Assembly: GCF_014287635.1 (NCBI RefSeq)
Contig: NZ_JACOPH010000022.1
Location: 1 to 28,423, forward strand
Direction of reading: 5' to 3'
Origin: Roseburia zhanii
GTDB taxonomy: Bacteria > Bacillota > Clostridia > Lachnospirales > Lachnospiraceae
DNA length: 28,423 nt
The notes beneath the pieces are model-generated. The model ran no database searches and had not been told where the DNA came from. It was given only the letters and a program-made list of their open reading frames with translations. The position numbers were made by a program, and so were the translations under genes. Below, piece after piece: positions 1 to 7,130 of this stretch (the stretch's first letter is position 1; every line of letters begins with the position of its first letter).

Positions 1-100
1 GGTGGATTGGTATTTAGTTTCTAGTCAACTCTATTTTACCATAAACCTTGAGGAGATATTTTATTTTAACAACAAAAAATACCGTATTTATGCGGTGTTT

Positions 101-117
101 GGCGTTTCGCAAACGCC
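101..117. repeat. Short perfect hairpin in leader region
   Basis: GGCGTTT and AAACGCC are separated by CGC, giving a perfect 7-bp stem with a 3-nt loop. It lies 31 nt upstream of a small leader-like ORF. It could be an RNA hairpin in a 5' leader or a protein-binding site. No T-run follows it, so it is not a terminator by itself. Confidence 0.5.
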
Positions 118-148
118 TAACAAACTACACCATAAAAGGAGAAATCAC

Positions 149-214
149 ATGGAAGCAAGGAAACAGCACAGAATACGATGTTTGTTGAAGTTGCTGAAAT
201 TTGCCCATGGATAA
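149..214 (+). CDS. 21-aa leader-like peptide
   Basis: A short ORF starts MEARKQHRIRC and ends KFAHG. It is preceded by a good ribosome binding site (AAAGGAG, 8 nt before the ATG) and followed within 11 nt by a perfect 18-bp hairpin and a T-rich tract. A well-placed start, a short basic peptide and then a terminator-like stem is the layout of translation-attenuation leaders ahead of many Firmicutes resistance genes. No resistance gene follows here; the next gene is a recombinase chimera, so a regulated gene may have been lost. I do not recognise the peptide. Translation is supported only by the RBS and context. Confidence 0.4.
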   Translation: MEARKQHRIRCLLKLLKFAHG

Positions 215-224
215 AAACGCATTG

Positions 225-271
225 ATAGGTGTATCGCAATTCACAGAACGATAGAATTGCGATACACCTAT
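225..271 (+). terminator. Perfect 18-bp stem terminator or attenuator
   Basis: The arm 225-242 (begins ATAGGTGTATCG) is exactly complementary to 254-271, with an 11-nt loop at 243-253 and a T-rich run (TTTTATATTT) after it. The stem is long but only moderately GC-rich. The position just after the 21-aa ORF suggests a Rho-independent terminator or attenuator for that leader transcript. Confidence 0.6.
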
Positions 272-304
272 TTTATATTTCAAGAGAAAACAAGAAGGAG
301 GCTC

Positions 305-1084
305 ATGATGAAAGCGATGGAAGCAAAGACAGAAAACAGATATGAGTACAGAAAACCACAGGAAAAGAGGAAACAGATGATAGCACCGGATTTATTTGAA
401 TTTGCATATGTACCGGATTGGTATGGACATTTAGCGGAACTGGAGAGGTTGGCGTTGCCGGAATCATGGAAGTTCCGAAAGCCGAGCCGGGAAACAAAGA
501 ATACAGACACTCCCATTTTAGAACGTTACATACATACAATTTTTCGCAAAGCCAAGTATTACACCCCTGAAAACAAAAGAAACCATACAAGGAAAAACAA
601 CGGGGAAGTGCAGAGTTATTACATTTTGGAAAATCACGAACCAATTGTATCACCAAAGGTGTGGGAACAGGTACAGAAGGTCAGGGAACAGAGAAAGCGT
701 GACAGGAATATCGGACAGGACAGCACAATGAAGTTCCAAAACCGCTATCCCTTAAGCGGAATGCTGCTTTGCCCTTATTGCGGAAAAACGCTCCGGTGCA
801 GACAAGTTTACAAGAAGAAAATCCAATGGCTCTGCAGCACCTACATTGAAAAGGGAGTTAAGGCATGTAAAGGGATAAGGATTGATGATGCCGAATTGCA
901 GGGCTTGAACATCACGGAACAGACAGTGATTGAGGAGGTGGTTAAAAATGGCAAAAAGCATTACTGTTATACCAGCAAAGCAGATTTCGATTGCGGAATC
1001 AGGAACAGCACACTCAGTGCAGAAATTGAAGATGGCGGCGTACTGCCGAGTGTCAACCGACCAACATCAACTGGGAACCTATGA
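305..1084 (+). pseudogene. Chimera: DUF3825-like fragment joined to recombinase C-terminal part
   Basis: The start at 305 has a strong GAAGGAGG site. Residues about 25-75 (PDLFEFAYVPDW..., ALPESWKF..., PILERYIHTIF) resemble the N-terminus of DUF3825 proteins. From about residue 85 the sequence becomes the middle of a large serine recombinase: a NNGEVQSYYILENHEPIVSPKVWE block, then a zinc beta-ribbon with LLCPYCGKTLRC and a second, cysteine-containing half near WLCSTYIEKGVKAC. There is no catalytic resolvase domain and no coiled-coil C-terminus, so it cannot be an active recombinase. The last 40 or so codons overlap the next gene's start in another frame. I read it as an in-frame deletion fusion of two mobile-element genes. 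The DUF3825 assignment is from memory of the family and is less certain than the recombinase part. Confidence 0.65.
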
Positions 1085-1478
1085 TTTTCTCACTTTATTC
1101 AACACAATTCTAACGGACCGTGGATCAGAGTTCGGCGATCCCGATTCTTTAGAAACAGGATCTGAGGGTATTATCCGTTCAAGTATCTATTTCTGTGATC
1201 CCATGAGAAGTGGTCAAAAAGGTGGTATTGAACAGGCGCACACCATGTTGCACATGGTTCTGCCAAAGAAAACCAGCTTTGAATTCCTCACTCAATGGGA
1301 TCTGAGAACTATTGTGGACCATATCAACTCCACTCCCAGAGAAAGTCTTGGCGGCCGCACTCCATATGATATCGCACTCGATAACTACGGCATTGACATT
1401 TTAAAAGCACTTCAGCTTAGGCCGATTCCACCCGACGAGGTCAATCTGACACCTAAGCTGATTCGCTTTAATCACTAA
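948..1478 (+). pseudogene. Chimera: serine-recombinase start fused to IS30 transposase end
   Basis: The start at 948 has GAGGAGGTGG upstream. Residues 1-36 (MAKSITVIPAKQ..., MAAYCRVSTDQ) are the typical beginning of a large serine recombinase, including the catalytic-serine motif YCRVSTD. The sequence then switches in frame to the C-terminal half of an IS30-family DDE transposase: LTDRGSEFGDP carries the second Asp, and GGIEQAHTMLH carries the catalytic Glu, followed by WDLRTIVDHINSTPRESLGGRTPYDIA. Both parents are incomplete. The preceding chimera and this one overlap as tandem recombinase genes do in conjugative elements. This suggests that a multi-recombinase cluster was invaded by an IS30 element and that the 5' part of that element was later deleted. 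Confidence 0.75.
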
Positions 1479-1745
1479 CTTAGCATAAAAATCTGCTGTC
1501 AGACTGGAACTGAACAATTCACATTTTTTAGATGTGGCCTGTGGAATTTAGTCTTACACACCAGATATCCAGAGGTCTCTTTTCCATGTCACAAACTCAG
1601 ATATTTTATGAGAAGTTAGCTTAATTATACCAGTTATCTAAAGATTTTGCTCATTATAATTCAATAAAATCAAGGAATTTTAATGTCTGGTGGAATTTAC
1701 CACTGCACTGGAATTTAAAATTTCAAGTCAGCATTGATTTTGCAA
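1479..1745. other. IS30-derived non-coding end region
   Basis: No gene is visible here. The 9-mer TGGAATTTA occurs three times (1542-1550, 1691-1699, 1709-1717), and the middle copy sits in an imperfect palindrome (GGTGGAATTTACCAC). Such repeats near a transposase 3' end suggest IS30 terminal sequence, but no matching left end remains, so the element boundary cannot be set. Base composition becomes much more AT-rich toward 1740. Confidence 0.4.
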
Positions 1746-1782
1746 AAGTAAAGTTTACTTGATTGAATGAATATAGTATAAT
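1746..1782 (+). promoter_or_regulatory. Promoter with palindromic operator, reading into the flip segment
   Basis: TTTACT (1754-1759) and a perfect TATAAT (1777-1782) are separated by 17 bp. The -35 hexamer lies inside a perfect 15-bp palindrome, AAGTAAA-G-TTTACTT (1746-1760), which would suit a repressor or activator. Transcription would start near 1789, inside the left inverted repeat, and read into the 1919 ORF and the ATPase. The promoter lies outside the repeat, so it would stay fixed if the segment inverted. Confidence 0.6.
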
Positions 1783-1787
1783 GTGGC

Positions 1788-1814
1788 TAATGGATAATTT
1801 TTAGTTATCCGTTA
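1788..1814 (+). repeat. Left recombination site (IR-L) of putative invertible segment
   Basis: The outer arm TAATGGATAA (1788-1797), spacer TTTTTAG (1798-1804) and inner arm TTATCCGTTA (1805-1814) form a site. The inner arm is the reverse complement of the outer one with a single mismatch. Bases 1788-1809 recur exactly, in opposite orientation, at 6174-6195. Two ~10-bp inverted arms around a 6-8-bp spacer is the classic organisation of a tyrosine-recombinase core site, and a recombinase gene of that family lies beside the other copy. Confidence 0.7.
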
Positions 1815-1918
1815 AATGTTAATCAAAAAGAATTTTTTTGTAGAAATAACTAGTATTTATCTTGATGAAAATAATATAATATTTTGAGACAGTATAAAAT
1901 CTATAGGAGAGGATAACA

Positions 1919-2503
1919 ATGATTGATAAGTTAACAATAATAGACGGGAATAGTGCTTTGATAGAAATTCAGAAATTACTTCCTCTTAGGCTAATAAGTT
2001 TAGAATGTAAACATATTGCATATATAGATGATAAAACATCAAAACTTCATGAAAATGCTTTAGAAATAGGCTATAAAAACGATATTTTAGGTTCACATAG
2101 AGCATATACTAACATTTTTGATGAATTATCAAGAATACATAACATGGCTCAATCATCTTGTTTACGAGCTGTTCGCATTGTAATAACACGAGATGGACGT
2201 TACTAGTCAGATAATACTCATTGGACATTATCTTATTTATTTAGTTTATTTAGATATGGAGTGGAAACTAAAATACAAAAAATTCCTTTTTATGTTATAG
2301 AATTTAGAAATGAAAATCCTATAGCTATTAATCATGCATTCACACTATTTGATAGTGTAACAGAAATAAGAAATGCTGTAGAAGCGGCTCATAGTATTCA
2401 AAAATGATTAGATATAGGATGGCGAACCAAAGAATTAAGTTATACAATAGGAGATTTATTTTCAATACTTTCTGAAATAGAAATGAGAAAAGATAAAAAA
2501 TAA
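1919..2503 (+). pseudogene. Decayed ORF with two in-frame stops, coupled to the ATPase
   Basis: ATG at 1919 follows TAGGAGAGG. The first open part is 95 codons, ending at TAG (2204-2206). The same frame then stays open to TGA (2405-2407) and again to TAA (2501-2503), with no change in character across the stops: DNTHWTLSYLFSLF..., IPFYVIEFRNENPIA..., LDIGWRTKELSYTIGDLF. The final TAA overlaps the ATPase start (TAATG), a normal translational coupling, so the intact gene was probably 194 residues long. I do not recognise the family. The DGRY...DNTHW stretch only vaguely recalls ParB/sulfiredoxin-like nucleotide-binding loops. Two nonsense mutations with the reading frame otherwise kept imply recent inactivation. 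Suppression or recoding is possible but has no positive support. Its composition is as AT-rich as that of the ATPase gene. Confidence 0.65.
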
Positions 2504-4872
2504 TGAAAAAATACAATATTAGAAAAGATAAAATATTTGAAATTCAAAAGAAAATAGATGAATGTTATACATCTAGTTCAATAATAAATGTGTACGGAGC
2601 ATCTGGAACTGGCAAAACATATTTAGTACAAGAAGCGGTAGAAAAATATTTTTGCGATAATGCCAAATCTACAATATTATATCTAAATTTGTTAGAGGAT
2701 ATATTATCAACCACAGCATTTTGGGATATGATATTATTTACCATTTGGAATGGCGATATTAACGATAAAGAAAATATGTTAAAAGTTGATAAAAAAACAT
2801 CCTTATCAAAATATTTAAGGCGGTGTTTTCATCGAGAAAAAGTAATTAATGTTTTATTTCAATCAGTATCTTCTATTGTTGCAACTATACCAGTATATAA
2901 TGCCCAAATTGAGATAGGTGGAATTGATGTTACCGATTCAAATCATCTTGCCATCAATAATGAAATAGAAAAATCTCAATTAGTAATGAAATATTTTAAG
3001 TATGTAAGTAAAAAACACAAATTAATACTTATTATTGATAATTATCAATTTATGAATCCTACTATAAAGCGTTATTTCGAAATAGCAATAAATCAAATAT
3101 CAAAAAATGTAGCTTTTATTAATATACAAAGAACAGATAATACTCATTATATTCGTCCAATAGCATATCAAAATAATTATATTAATATTGAACTTACTAA
3201 CTTAAGTAAAAAAGATATATTAGAATCTATATTAGTGCCGCTATATCCTGATGTCAAAATATTGAACATGGTTTCGGAAGATTGTTTTAAAAAAACATTT
3301 GGAAATTTAAAGGAAATTGATATATATATAAAGGCTAACCACAATAATATAAGGAACGGGATTTTTAAAAAAAATAGAACAAAGTCTTTAGAAAATGCTC
3401 TTGATAGTTTACCACAAATACAACGAGATTTAGTTTTATTAGCTACATTATTTCCTGCTGGAATAAGATTAGAATATGTTACTGCTTTAATGAAAAGATA
3501 TTTTTATTTAAAGGATGATGTTCTAAATGAGGAATTAAAGAAGATAATAACCCTAGGCTATGTAATGCTAAATAGTACTCGAAAGGACTTACTTAAACTA
3601 TCACATGACAAAATAGGCTTAAGCATAGAAACCATTAATTCATCAGAAGAGTTTTTAGAATTTTATTACAATATTGAAAGTGGATTAGAAGAACTGGTTC
3701 AGGAAAAAAAAGATTCTTCAGATTATATATATTTACTCCACTGTTATATAGGAATATGTGATGGGAAAAAAATTTTAAAAAGTATTAAATATTTGGAAGA
3801 GTTAATAAAATTAGAATATAATGCGTGTTCTTTTCAATATCTTGTTGAGCTAATAAAAACATATATAGATTCGGACAAAAATATATTATTACATCTTTCG
3901 GAGCAATATATATTAAGTCTATTAGATGCATGTCAAAAAATCTGCTCATTTGAAACTTCTTTAGAAATATTGAATATCATCAGAAGTAGTAATGTATGGA
4001 ACGAAAAATTTAGAATTTATTATGTAAAAGTTATGACACAGCTTTATCATTTTGATATTGCACTAAAGGAAGTAGAATTGTTGCCTGAGAGTAATGAAAC
4101 ACTTATGTATAAATTGATTATATTAGAGCACATAGGGAAAGAAGCGGAAATATCTAAATTACTTAATTCATTAATTCAAAATAGAAATAAAGTGCTTGAC
4201 AAATGGTATTATATAATTCTAAGAAATACTGCACATTTTTTTTCGTATGAACAGGCATACCATAATTTGCAAAAATGTCTAGATTATTTTTCTAAATGTG
4301 GAACTGTTTTTGAACAAGCAACTATCCTTAATAATATTTCTGTAATCCAAATCTGGAATGGATCAAAAACATATATCGATGCAGAAAAAACTATTAAAAA
4401 AGCAATTAAGAAATTTTATGAGATCGGGTCAAATGAAATTTTTGAATCATATTATAATTATGGAACACTTAATTATTTAAAAGGAAATTATCAAAAAGCT
4501 ATTGAATATTTTGAATATGCATTAGAGGAGGTTCCAGAAACGCTTACTATGGACGTTACACTATTACATATAAACAAAAGAATATGTGAATGTGCAATTA
4601 ATCCTGAAAAAATTTCTGACTTAGAAATATATATATTAAAGAGTTTAAATAAATCAGAAATTTTACAGGATCCATGGGTTCGATTTCAATTAGAATATAA
4701 TTTAAAAAATATTGAGATATATAATAATGGGAAAACAGATGTAAATCCATCGGAAATATTTTTACCAAATAACGACAGAAACACTACTACTCTTACTGTT
4801 TTTGATGTATTAAATATTCACAATGATTATATCCCTATATGTTTAAGTCTATCACCTAATTGGAGATACTAG
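2503..4872 (+). CDS. P-loop (STAND/AAA-like) ATPase with C-terminal TPR-like repeats
   Basis: The protein is 789 aa and its start overlaps the stop of the preceding ORF (TAATG). Walker A is GASGTGKT (residues 32-39) and a Walker B-like strand is LILIIDNYQF (174-183). LTNLSKKDILESIL (about 231-244) resembles the lid region of AAA_16/Orc1-type ATPases, and LPQIQRDLVLLATLFPAGI (about 305-323) a following winged-helix-like region. The C-terminal half is helical, with a clear TPR-like unit at about residues 645-680 (YYNYGTLNYLKGNYQKAIEYFEYALEE). This is the layout of STAND signalling ATPases, in which the repeats sense a ligand and the ATPase switches state. No nuclease, protease, TIR or DNA-binding output domain is recognisable, so the effector may be a partner protein. 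The gene is very AT-rich and A-ending-codon rich compared with the flanking chromosome, a sign of transfer. Its last 17 bp overlap the convergent PLP-enzyme gene. A defence or regulatory role is inference. Confidence 0.8.
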   Translation: MKKYNIRKDKIFEIQKKIDECYTSSSIINVYGASGTGKTYLVQEAVEKYFCDNAKSTILYLNLLEDILSTTAFWDMILFTIWNGDINDKENMLKVDKKTSLSKYLRRCFHREKVINVLFQSVSSIVATIPVYNAQIEIGGIDVTDSNHLAINNEIEKSQLVMKYFKYVSKKHKLILIIDNYQFMNPTIKRYFEIAINQISKNVAFINIQRTDNTHYIRPIAYQNNYINIELTNLSKKDILESILVPLYPDVKILNMVSEDCFKKTFGNLKEIDIYIKANHNNIRNGIFKKNRTKSLENALDSLPQIQRDLVLLATLFPAGIRLEYVTALMKRYFYLKDDVLNEELKKIITLGYVMLNSTRKDLLKLSHDKIGLSIETINSSEEFLEFYYNIESGLEELVQEKKDSSDYIYLLHCYIGICDGKKILKSIKYLEELIKLEYNACSFQYLVELIKTYIDSDKNILLHLSEQYILSLLDACQKICSFETSLEILNIIRSSNVWNEKFRIYYVKVMTQLYHFDIALKEVELLPESNETLMYKLIILEHIGKEAEISKLLNSLIQNRNKVLDKWYYIILRNTAHFFSYEQAYHNLQKCLDYFSKCGTVFEQATILNNISVIQIWNGSKTYIDAEKTIKKAIKKFYEIGSNEIFESYYNYGTLNYLKGNYQKAIEYFEYALEEVPETLTMDVTLLHINKRICECAINPEKISDLEIYILKSLNKSEILQDPWVRFQLEYNLKNIEIYNNGKTDVNPSEIFLPNNDRNTTTLTVFDVLNIHNDYIPICLSLSPNWRY

Positions 4873-6088
4873 TACTTTTATGATACTTATCAATTAAATA
4901 TTCAATAACTTCTTTTTTTATATTTTGATGCAATAACAGATTACTAAGACAATCAGCTAAATAAGCTGTATCATCATCAGAATAGTTTAAATTAGTAATA
5001 CAAGTAGTCCCAAATCGGATTCCTGAAGTAATATGTGGTGATAACGGATCAAGTGGTATTTGATTTTTGTTTATTAATATATGGTTTTCATAAAATAATT
5101 GTTCTGCAATATTTCCAGTTAACTTATATGGAGTCACATCAACTAAAAGTATATGGGTTTTATAATCTTTAGAATAAGTATGTATTCCGTTATTATTTAA
5201 ATTGTATCCTATTATTTTAGCATGATGTTGAACCTCTGAAGCAAATTTTTTTAAATCAATATGTGATAATTCTACAAAGCATAACAACTTTGCAAATTGA
5301 ATAGATTGTAGAGGTCCTCCTTGTGTAAGAGGAAAAACTGAATAAGAAATTAATTTTTGTAGTTCCTTTTTATAAATTAATATGCCCCCTTGAGGTCCAC
5401 GTAATACTTTCTCCAATGAAAAAGTCACAAAATCAACCTCTGGAAATGGATTACTGTATAACTTAGCCATTATATATAAGATAGTATGACAAGCATCTAC
5501 CATTACATATGAACCATTATTATGAGCAATCTCTGCAATTAATTTATAGTCTATATCATTTGGATATGATGAAGCCCCCACAATGATTAGTTTAGGTTTG
5601 TGTTTGATAGTCAAGTTAGATAATTGTTCATAATCAATTAAATATTCAGACGTCAAACCATAATTTATAACTTTAATATTTTTGGAAAATTTATTATGAG
5701 AAATATGACCACCACTTTTGGGATCAAGACTTAATACGGTATCTCCATCATTTAATATTGCATTATATACAATTTGGTTAGCCTGTGTACCAGAATGAGG
5801 TTGATTACATACATTATATGTATCAATGTTTAGCAATTTTAATACAAGTTCTTCTGTATAATTATCAATATCATCCATACTTTCAAAACATGGAAAAAAT
5901 CGCGCCCCTACCATACCCTCTGTTGGTAAAGTAAACATCGGATATTCTTGTGCCCTTAAAACACTGGGAAATGGATAACTACAACACGCTTCCAAATTAA
6001 TATAATTATTTTGTATATTATTATATGAATCAATAATTTGATTAACTCGATTATATTGTTCACCCAAAAATCTTTTTAATAAAAACAT
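4856..6088 (-). CDS. Divergent serine hydroxymethyltransferase-like PLP enzyme
   Basis: The protein is 410 aa, the usual SHMT length, and is preceded by GGAG 9-10 nt before the ATG. It is recognisable as SHMT along its whole length: TEGMVGARFF (about 56-65), QPHSGTQANQIVYNAIL (96-112), SGGHISHN (125-132), DACH (198-201), SLEKVLRGPQGG (224-235, with PLP lysine K227), QGGPLQS (256-262) and SGIRFGT (355-361, carboxylate-binding R358). Glu57, Asp198, His201, Lys227 and Arg358 are kept. The Tyr-Tyr pair of normal SHMT (YYGG) is Phe-Phe (RFFPC), the residue before the lysine is Glu instead of His, and the first His of HGGH is Ser. It probably binds PLP and an amino acid, but may do an aldolase-type or transaldolase reaction rather than folate-linked serine/glycine conversion. 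High AT content and the setting argue against housekeeping glyA. The gene converges on, and overlaps, the ATPase gene. A possible own promoter, TTGATT-17-GATAAT, can be read on the minus strand just upstream. Confidence 0.85.
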   Translation of the reverse strand: MFLLKRFLGEQYNRVNQIIDSYNNIQNNYINLEACCSYPFPSVLRAQEYPMFTLPTEGMVGARFFPCFESMDDIDNYTEELVLKLLNIDTYNVCNQPHSGTQANQIVYNAILNDGDTVLSLDPKSGGHISHNKFSKNIKVINYGLTSEYLIDYEQLSNLTIKHKPKLIIVGASSYPNDIDYKLIAEIAHNNGSYVMVDACHTILYIMAKLYSNPFPEVDFVTFSLEKVLRGPQGGILIYKKELQKLISYSVFPLTQGGPLQSIQFAKLLCFVELSHIDLKKFASEVQHHAKIIGYNLNNNGIHTYSKDYKTHILLVDVTPYKLTGNIAEQLFYENHILINKNQIPLDPLSPHITSGIRFGTTCITNLNYSDDDTAYLADCLSNLLLHQNIKKEVIEYLIDKYHKSTSISN

Positions 6089-6168
6089 ATTTATTCTCCA
6101 TAGTATAGCCTATTAAGTAAATAATAAGCAAACATCTATTATCATTTATAGTTTCTCTCTAATCAAAG

Positions 6169-6195
6169 TGATAGATAACTAAAAATTATCCATTA
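6169..6195 (-). repeat. Right recombination site (IR-R) of putative invertible segment
   Basis: Read on the minus strand, the outer arm TAATGGATAA (6195-6186), spacer TTTTTAG (6185-6179) and inner arm TTATCTATCA (6178-6169) form the site. The outer arm and spacer are identical to the left site, and the inner arm has two mismatches to a perfect inverted copy. It lies between the SHMT-like gene start (6088) and the recombinase gene stop (6210). No target-site duplication flanks the two repeats (TGTGGC on the left, CCTGTA on the right), which disfavours transposon ends. Confidence 0.7.
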
Positions 6196-6209
6196 CCTGT
6201 ATAAGAGAG

Positions 6210-7130
6210 CTATATTTTAAAACTCTTTCGAGGATGTTTTGCAGTAAGTATATCTCGTTGCTTTGAAAGAGCAACGTGCGTATAAATTTCAGTTACGGTG
6301 ATTGAACTATGTCCAAGCATCTCTTGAATGTACCTAATATCCACATCTGCTTCAAGTAGGCTTGTAGCAAAGGTGTGGCGAAACATATGTGGAGTTATAT
6401 GAAAATCTATAGATGCAAGAGAACAGTACTTTTTAATCATGCGTCTGATAGCTTGATCTGAAATTGAGGTTGCATTAGGATTAACAAAGAAATATCCGCA
6501 TTTATTTATTTCGGACATATATTCAACTGTATACTTTTTAAGCATTTTTATGACGTCACTATTTCCAATCAGTATCATTCGTTCTTTTGAACCTTTTCCA
6601 TATATGCGAATTGTTGCGTCGTGTAAGTCAACATCGGAGCTTTTTAAATTACATAGCTCAGAAATTCTCATGCCGGTAGAAAATAGTGTTTCACATATAG
6701 CAATGTCAAGAAGAGTGCGCTTCTTACGATAGTTGGTATGGGCAAGAGAAAATTCCTTATACATGGTTGCAAGTAAATTTTCCATTATGTAAAGCGGGAT
6801 TGTTTTAGGTAGTATGATTGGTTCCCGAAAGCTTATTTTAATTTTATTGAAAGGATTTTGTTCAATATAATCTTTATATTCGAGAAAGTGATAAAAAGCT
6901 TTTATTGAAGCAAGTTTTCTTTTGGCTGTTTTGGGTTTGCAATTTTGATGCAGATATCCAATATATTTTTCTAGATCGGTTATGGATATAGTATGTATGC
7001 TAGAGTTGTTGAAAAAAGACACAAATTGACTTAAATCGGTACGATATGCTTTTAACGTTTTATTATCAAGCCTTTTTTGCGTTTTGCAGTATTCCAGATA
7101 GTTTTCAGTGGTAGCAAATAAAGTATTCAT
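6210..7130 (-). CDS. XerC/D-like tyrosine recombinase
   Basis: The start is set at 7130 (MNTLFATTENYLEY) because AGGAGAGG lies 7 nt upstream; an upstream extension has no such site. The 306-aa length is typical of XerC/XerD and phase-variation recombinases. An N-terminal SAM-like DNA-binding domain (about 1-95) precedes the catalytic domain with the full set: Arg155 (TGMRISEL), Lys in GKGSKER (179-184), His248 and Arg251 (HMFRHTFA), His274 (LGHSSI) and Tyr283 (IYTHV). It therefore looks active. It lies 14 bp outside the right inverted repeat and is transcribed toward it. Read-through, with no strong terminator in between, would enter whichever gene currently lies behind the right site. I infer that it inverts the 1788-6195 segment. 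It could alternatively be a mobile-element integrase. Confidence 0.85.
   Translation of the reverse strand: MNTLFATTENYLEYCKTQKRLDNKTLKAYRTDLSQFVSFFNNSSIHTISITDLEKYIGYLHQNCKPKTAKRKLASIKAFYHFLEYKDYIEQNPFNKIKISFREPIILPKTIPLYIMENLLATMYKEFSLAHTNYRKKRTLLDIAICETLFSTGMRISELCNLKSSDVDLHDATIRIYGKGSKERMILIGNSDVIKMLKKYTVEYMSEINKCGYFFVNPNATSISDQAIRRMIKKYCSLASIDFHITPHMFRHTFATSLLEADVDIRYIQEMLGHSSITVTEIYTHVALSKQRDILTAKHPRKSFKI

Noticed and set aside
2..148. 70-aa ORF covering the leader region
   Set aside because: No RBS at its start and it runs through a hairpin. Only the last 21 codons have a credible start.
2204..2407. Recoding of TAG/TGA as pyrrolysine or selenocysteine
   Set aside because: No SECIS-like structure or dedicated genes are visible, and two different stop codons in one gene are better explained by decay.
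4856..6088. Housekeeping glyA
   Set aside because: Overall SHMT fold and length match, but the tyrosine pair and other active-site positions differ, the base composition is foreign, and it lies in a recombinase-flanked island.
1788..6195. Reading the 22-bp inverted repeats as the ends of an ordinary transposon
   Set aside because: No flanking target duplication, no transposase inside, and each repeat has the internal arm-spacer-arm symmetry of a tyrosine-recombinase site. Kept only as the alternative explanation in the findings.
6210..7130. Prophage integrase
   Set aside because: No phage structural or lysis genes, no tRNA target and no direct attachment repeats are seen. Sites in inverted orientation fit an invertase-type role better.
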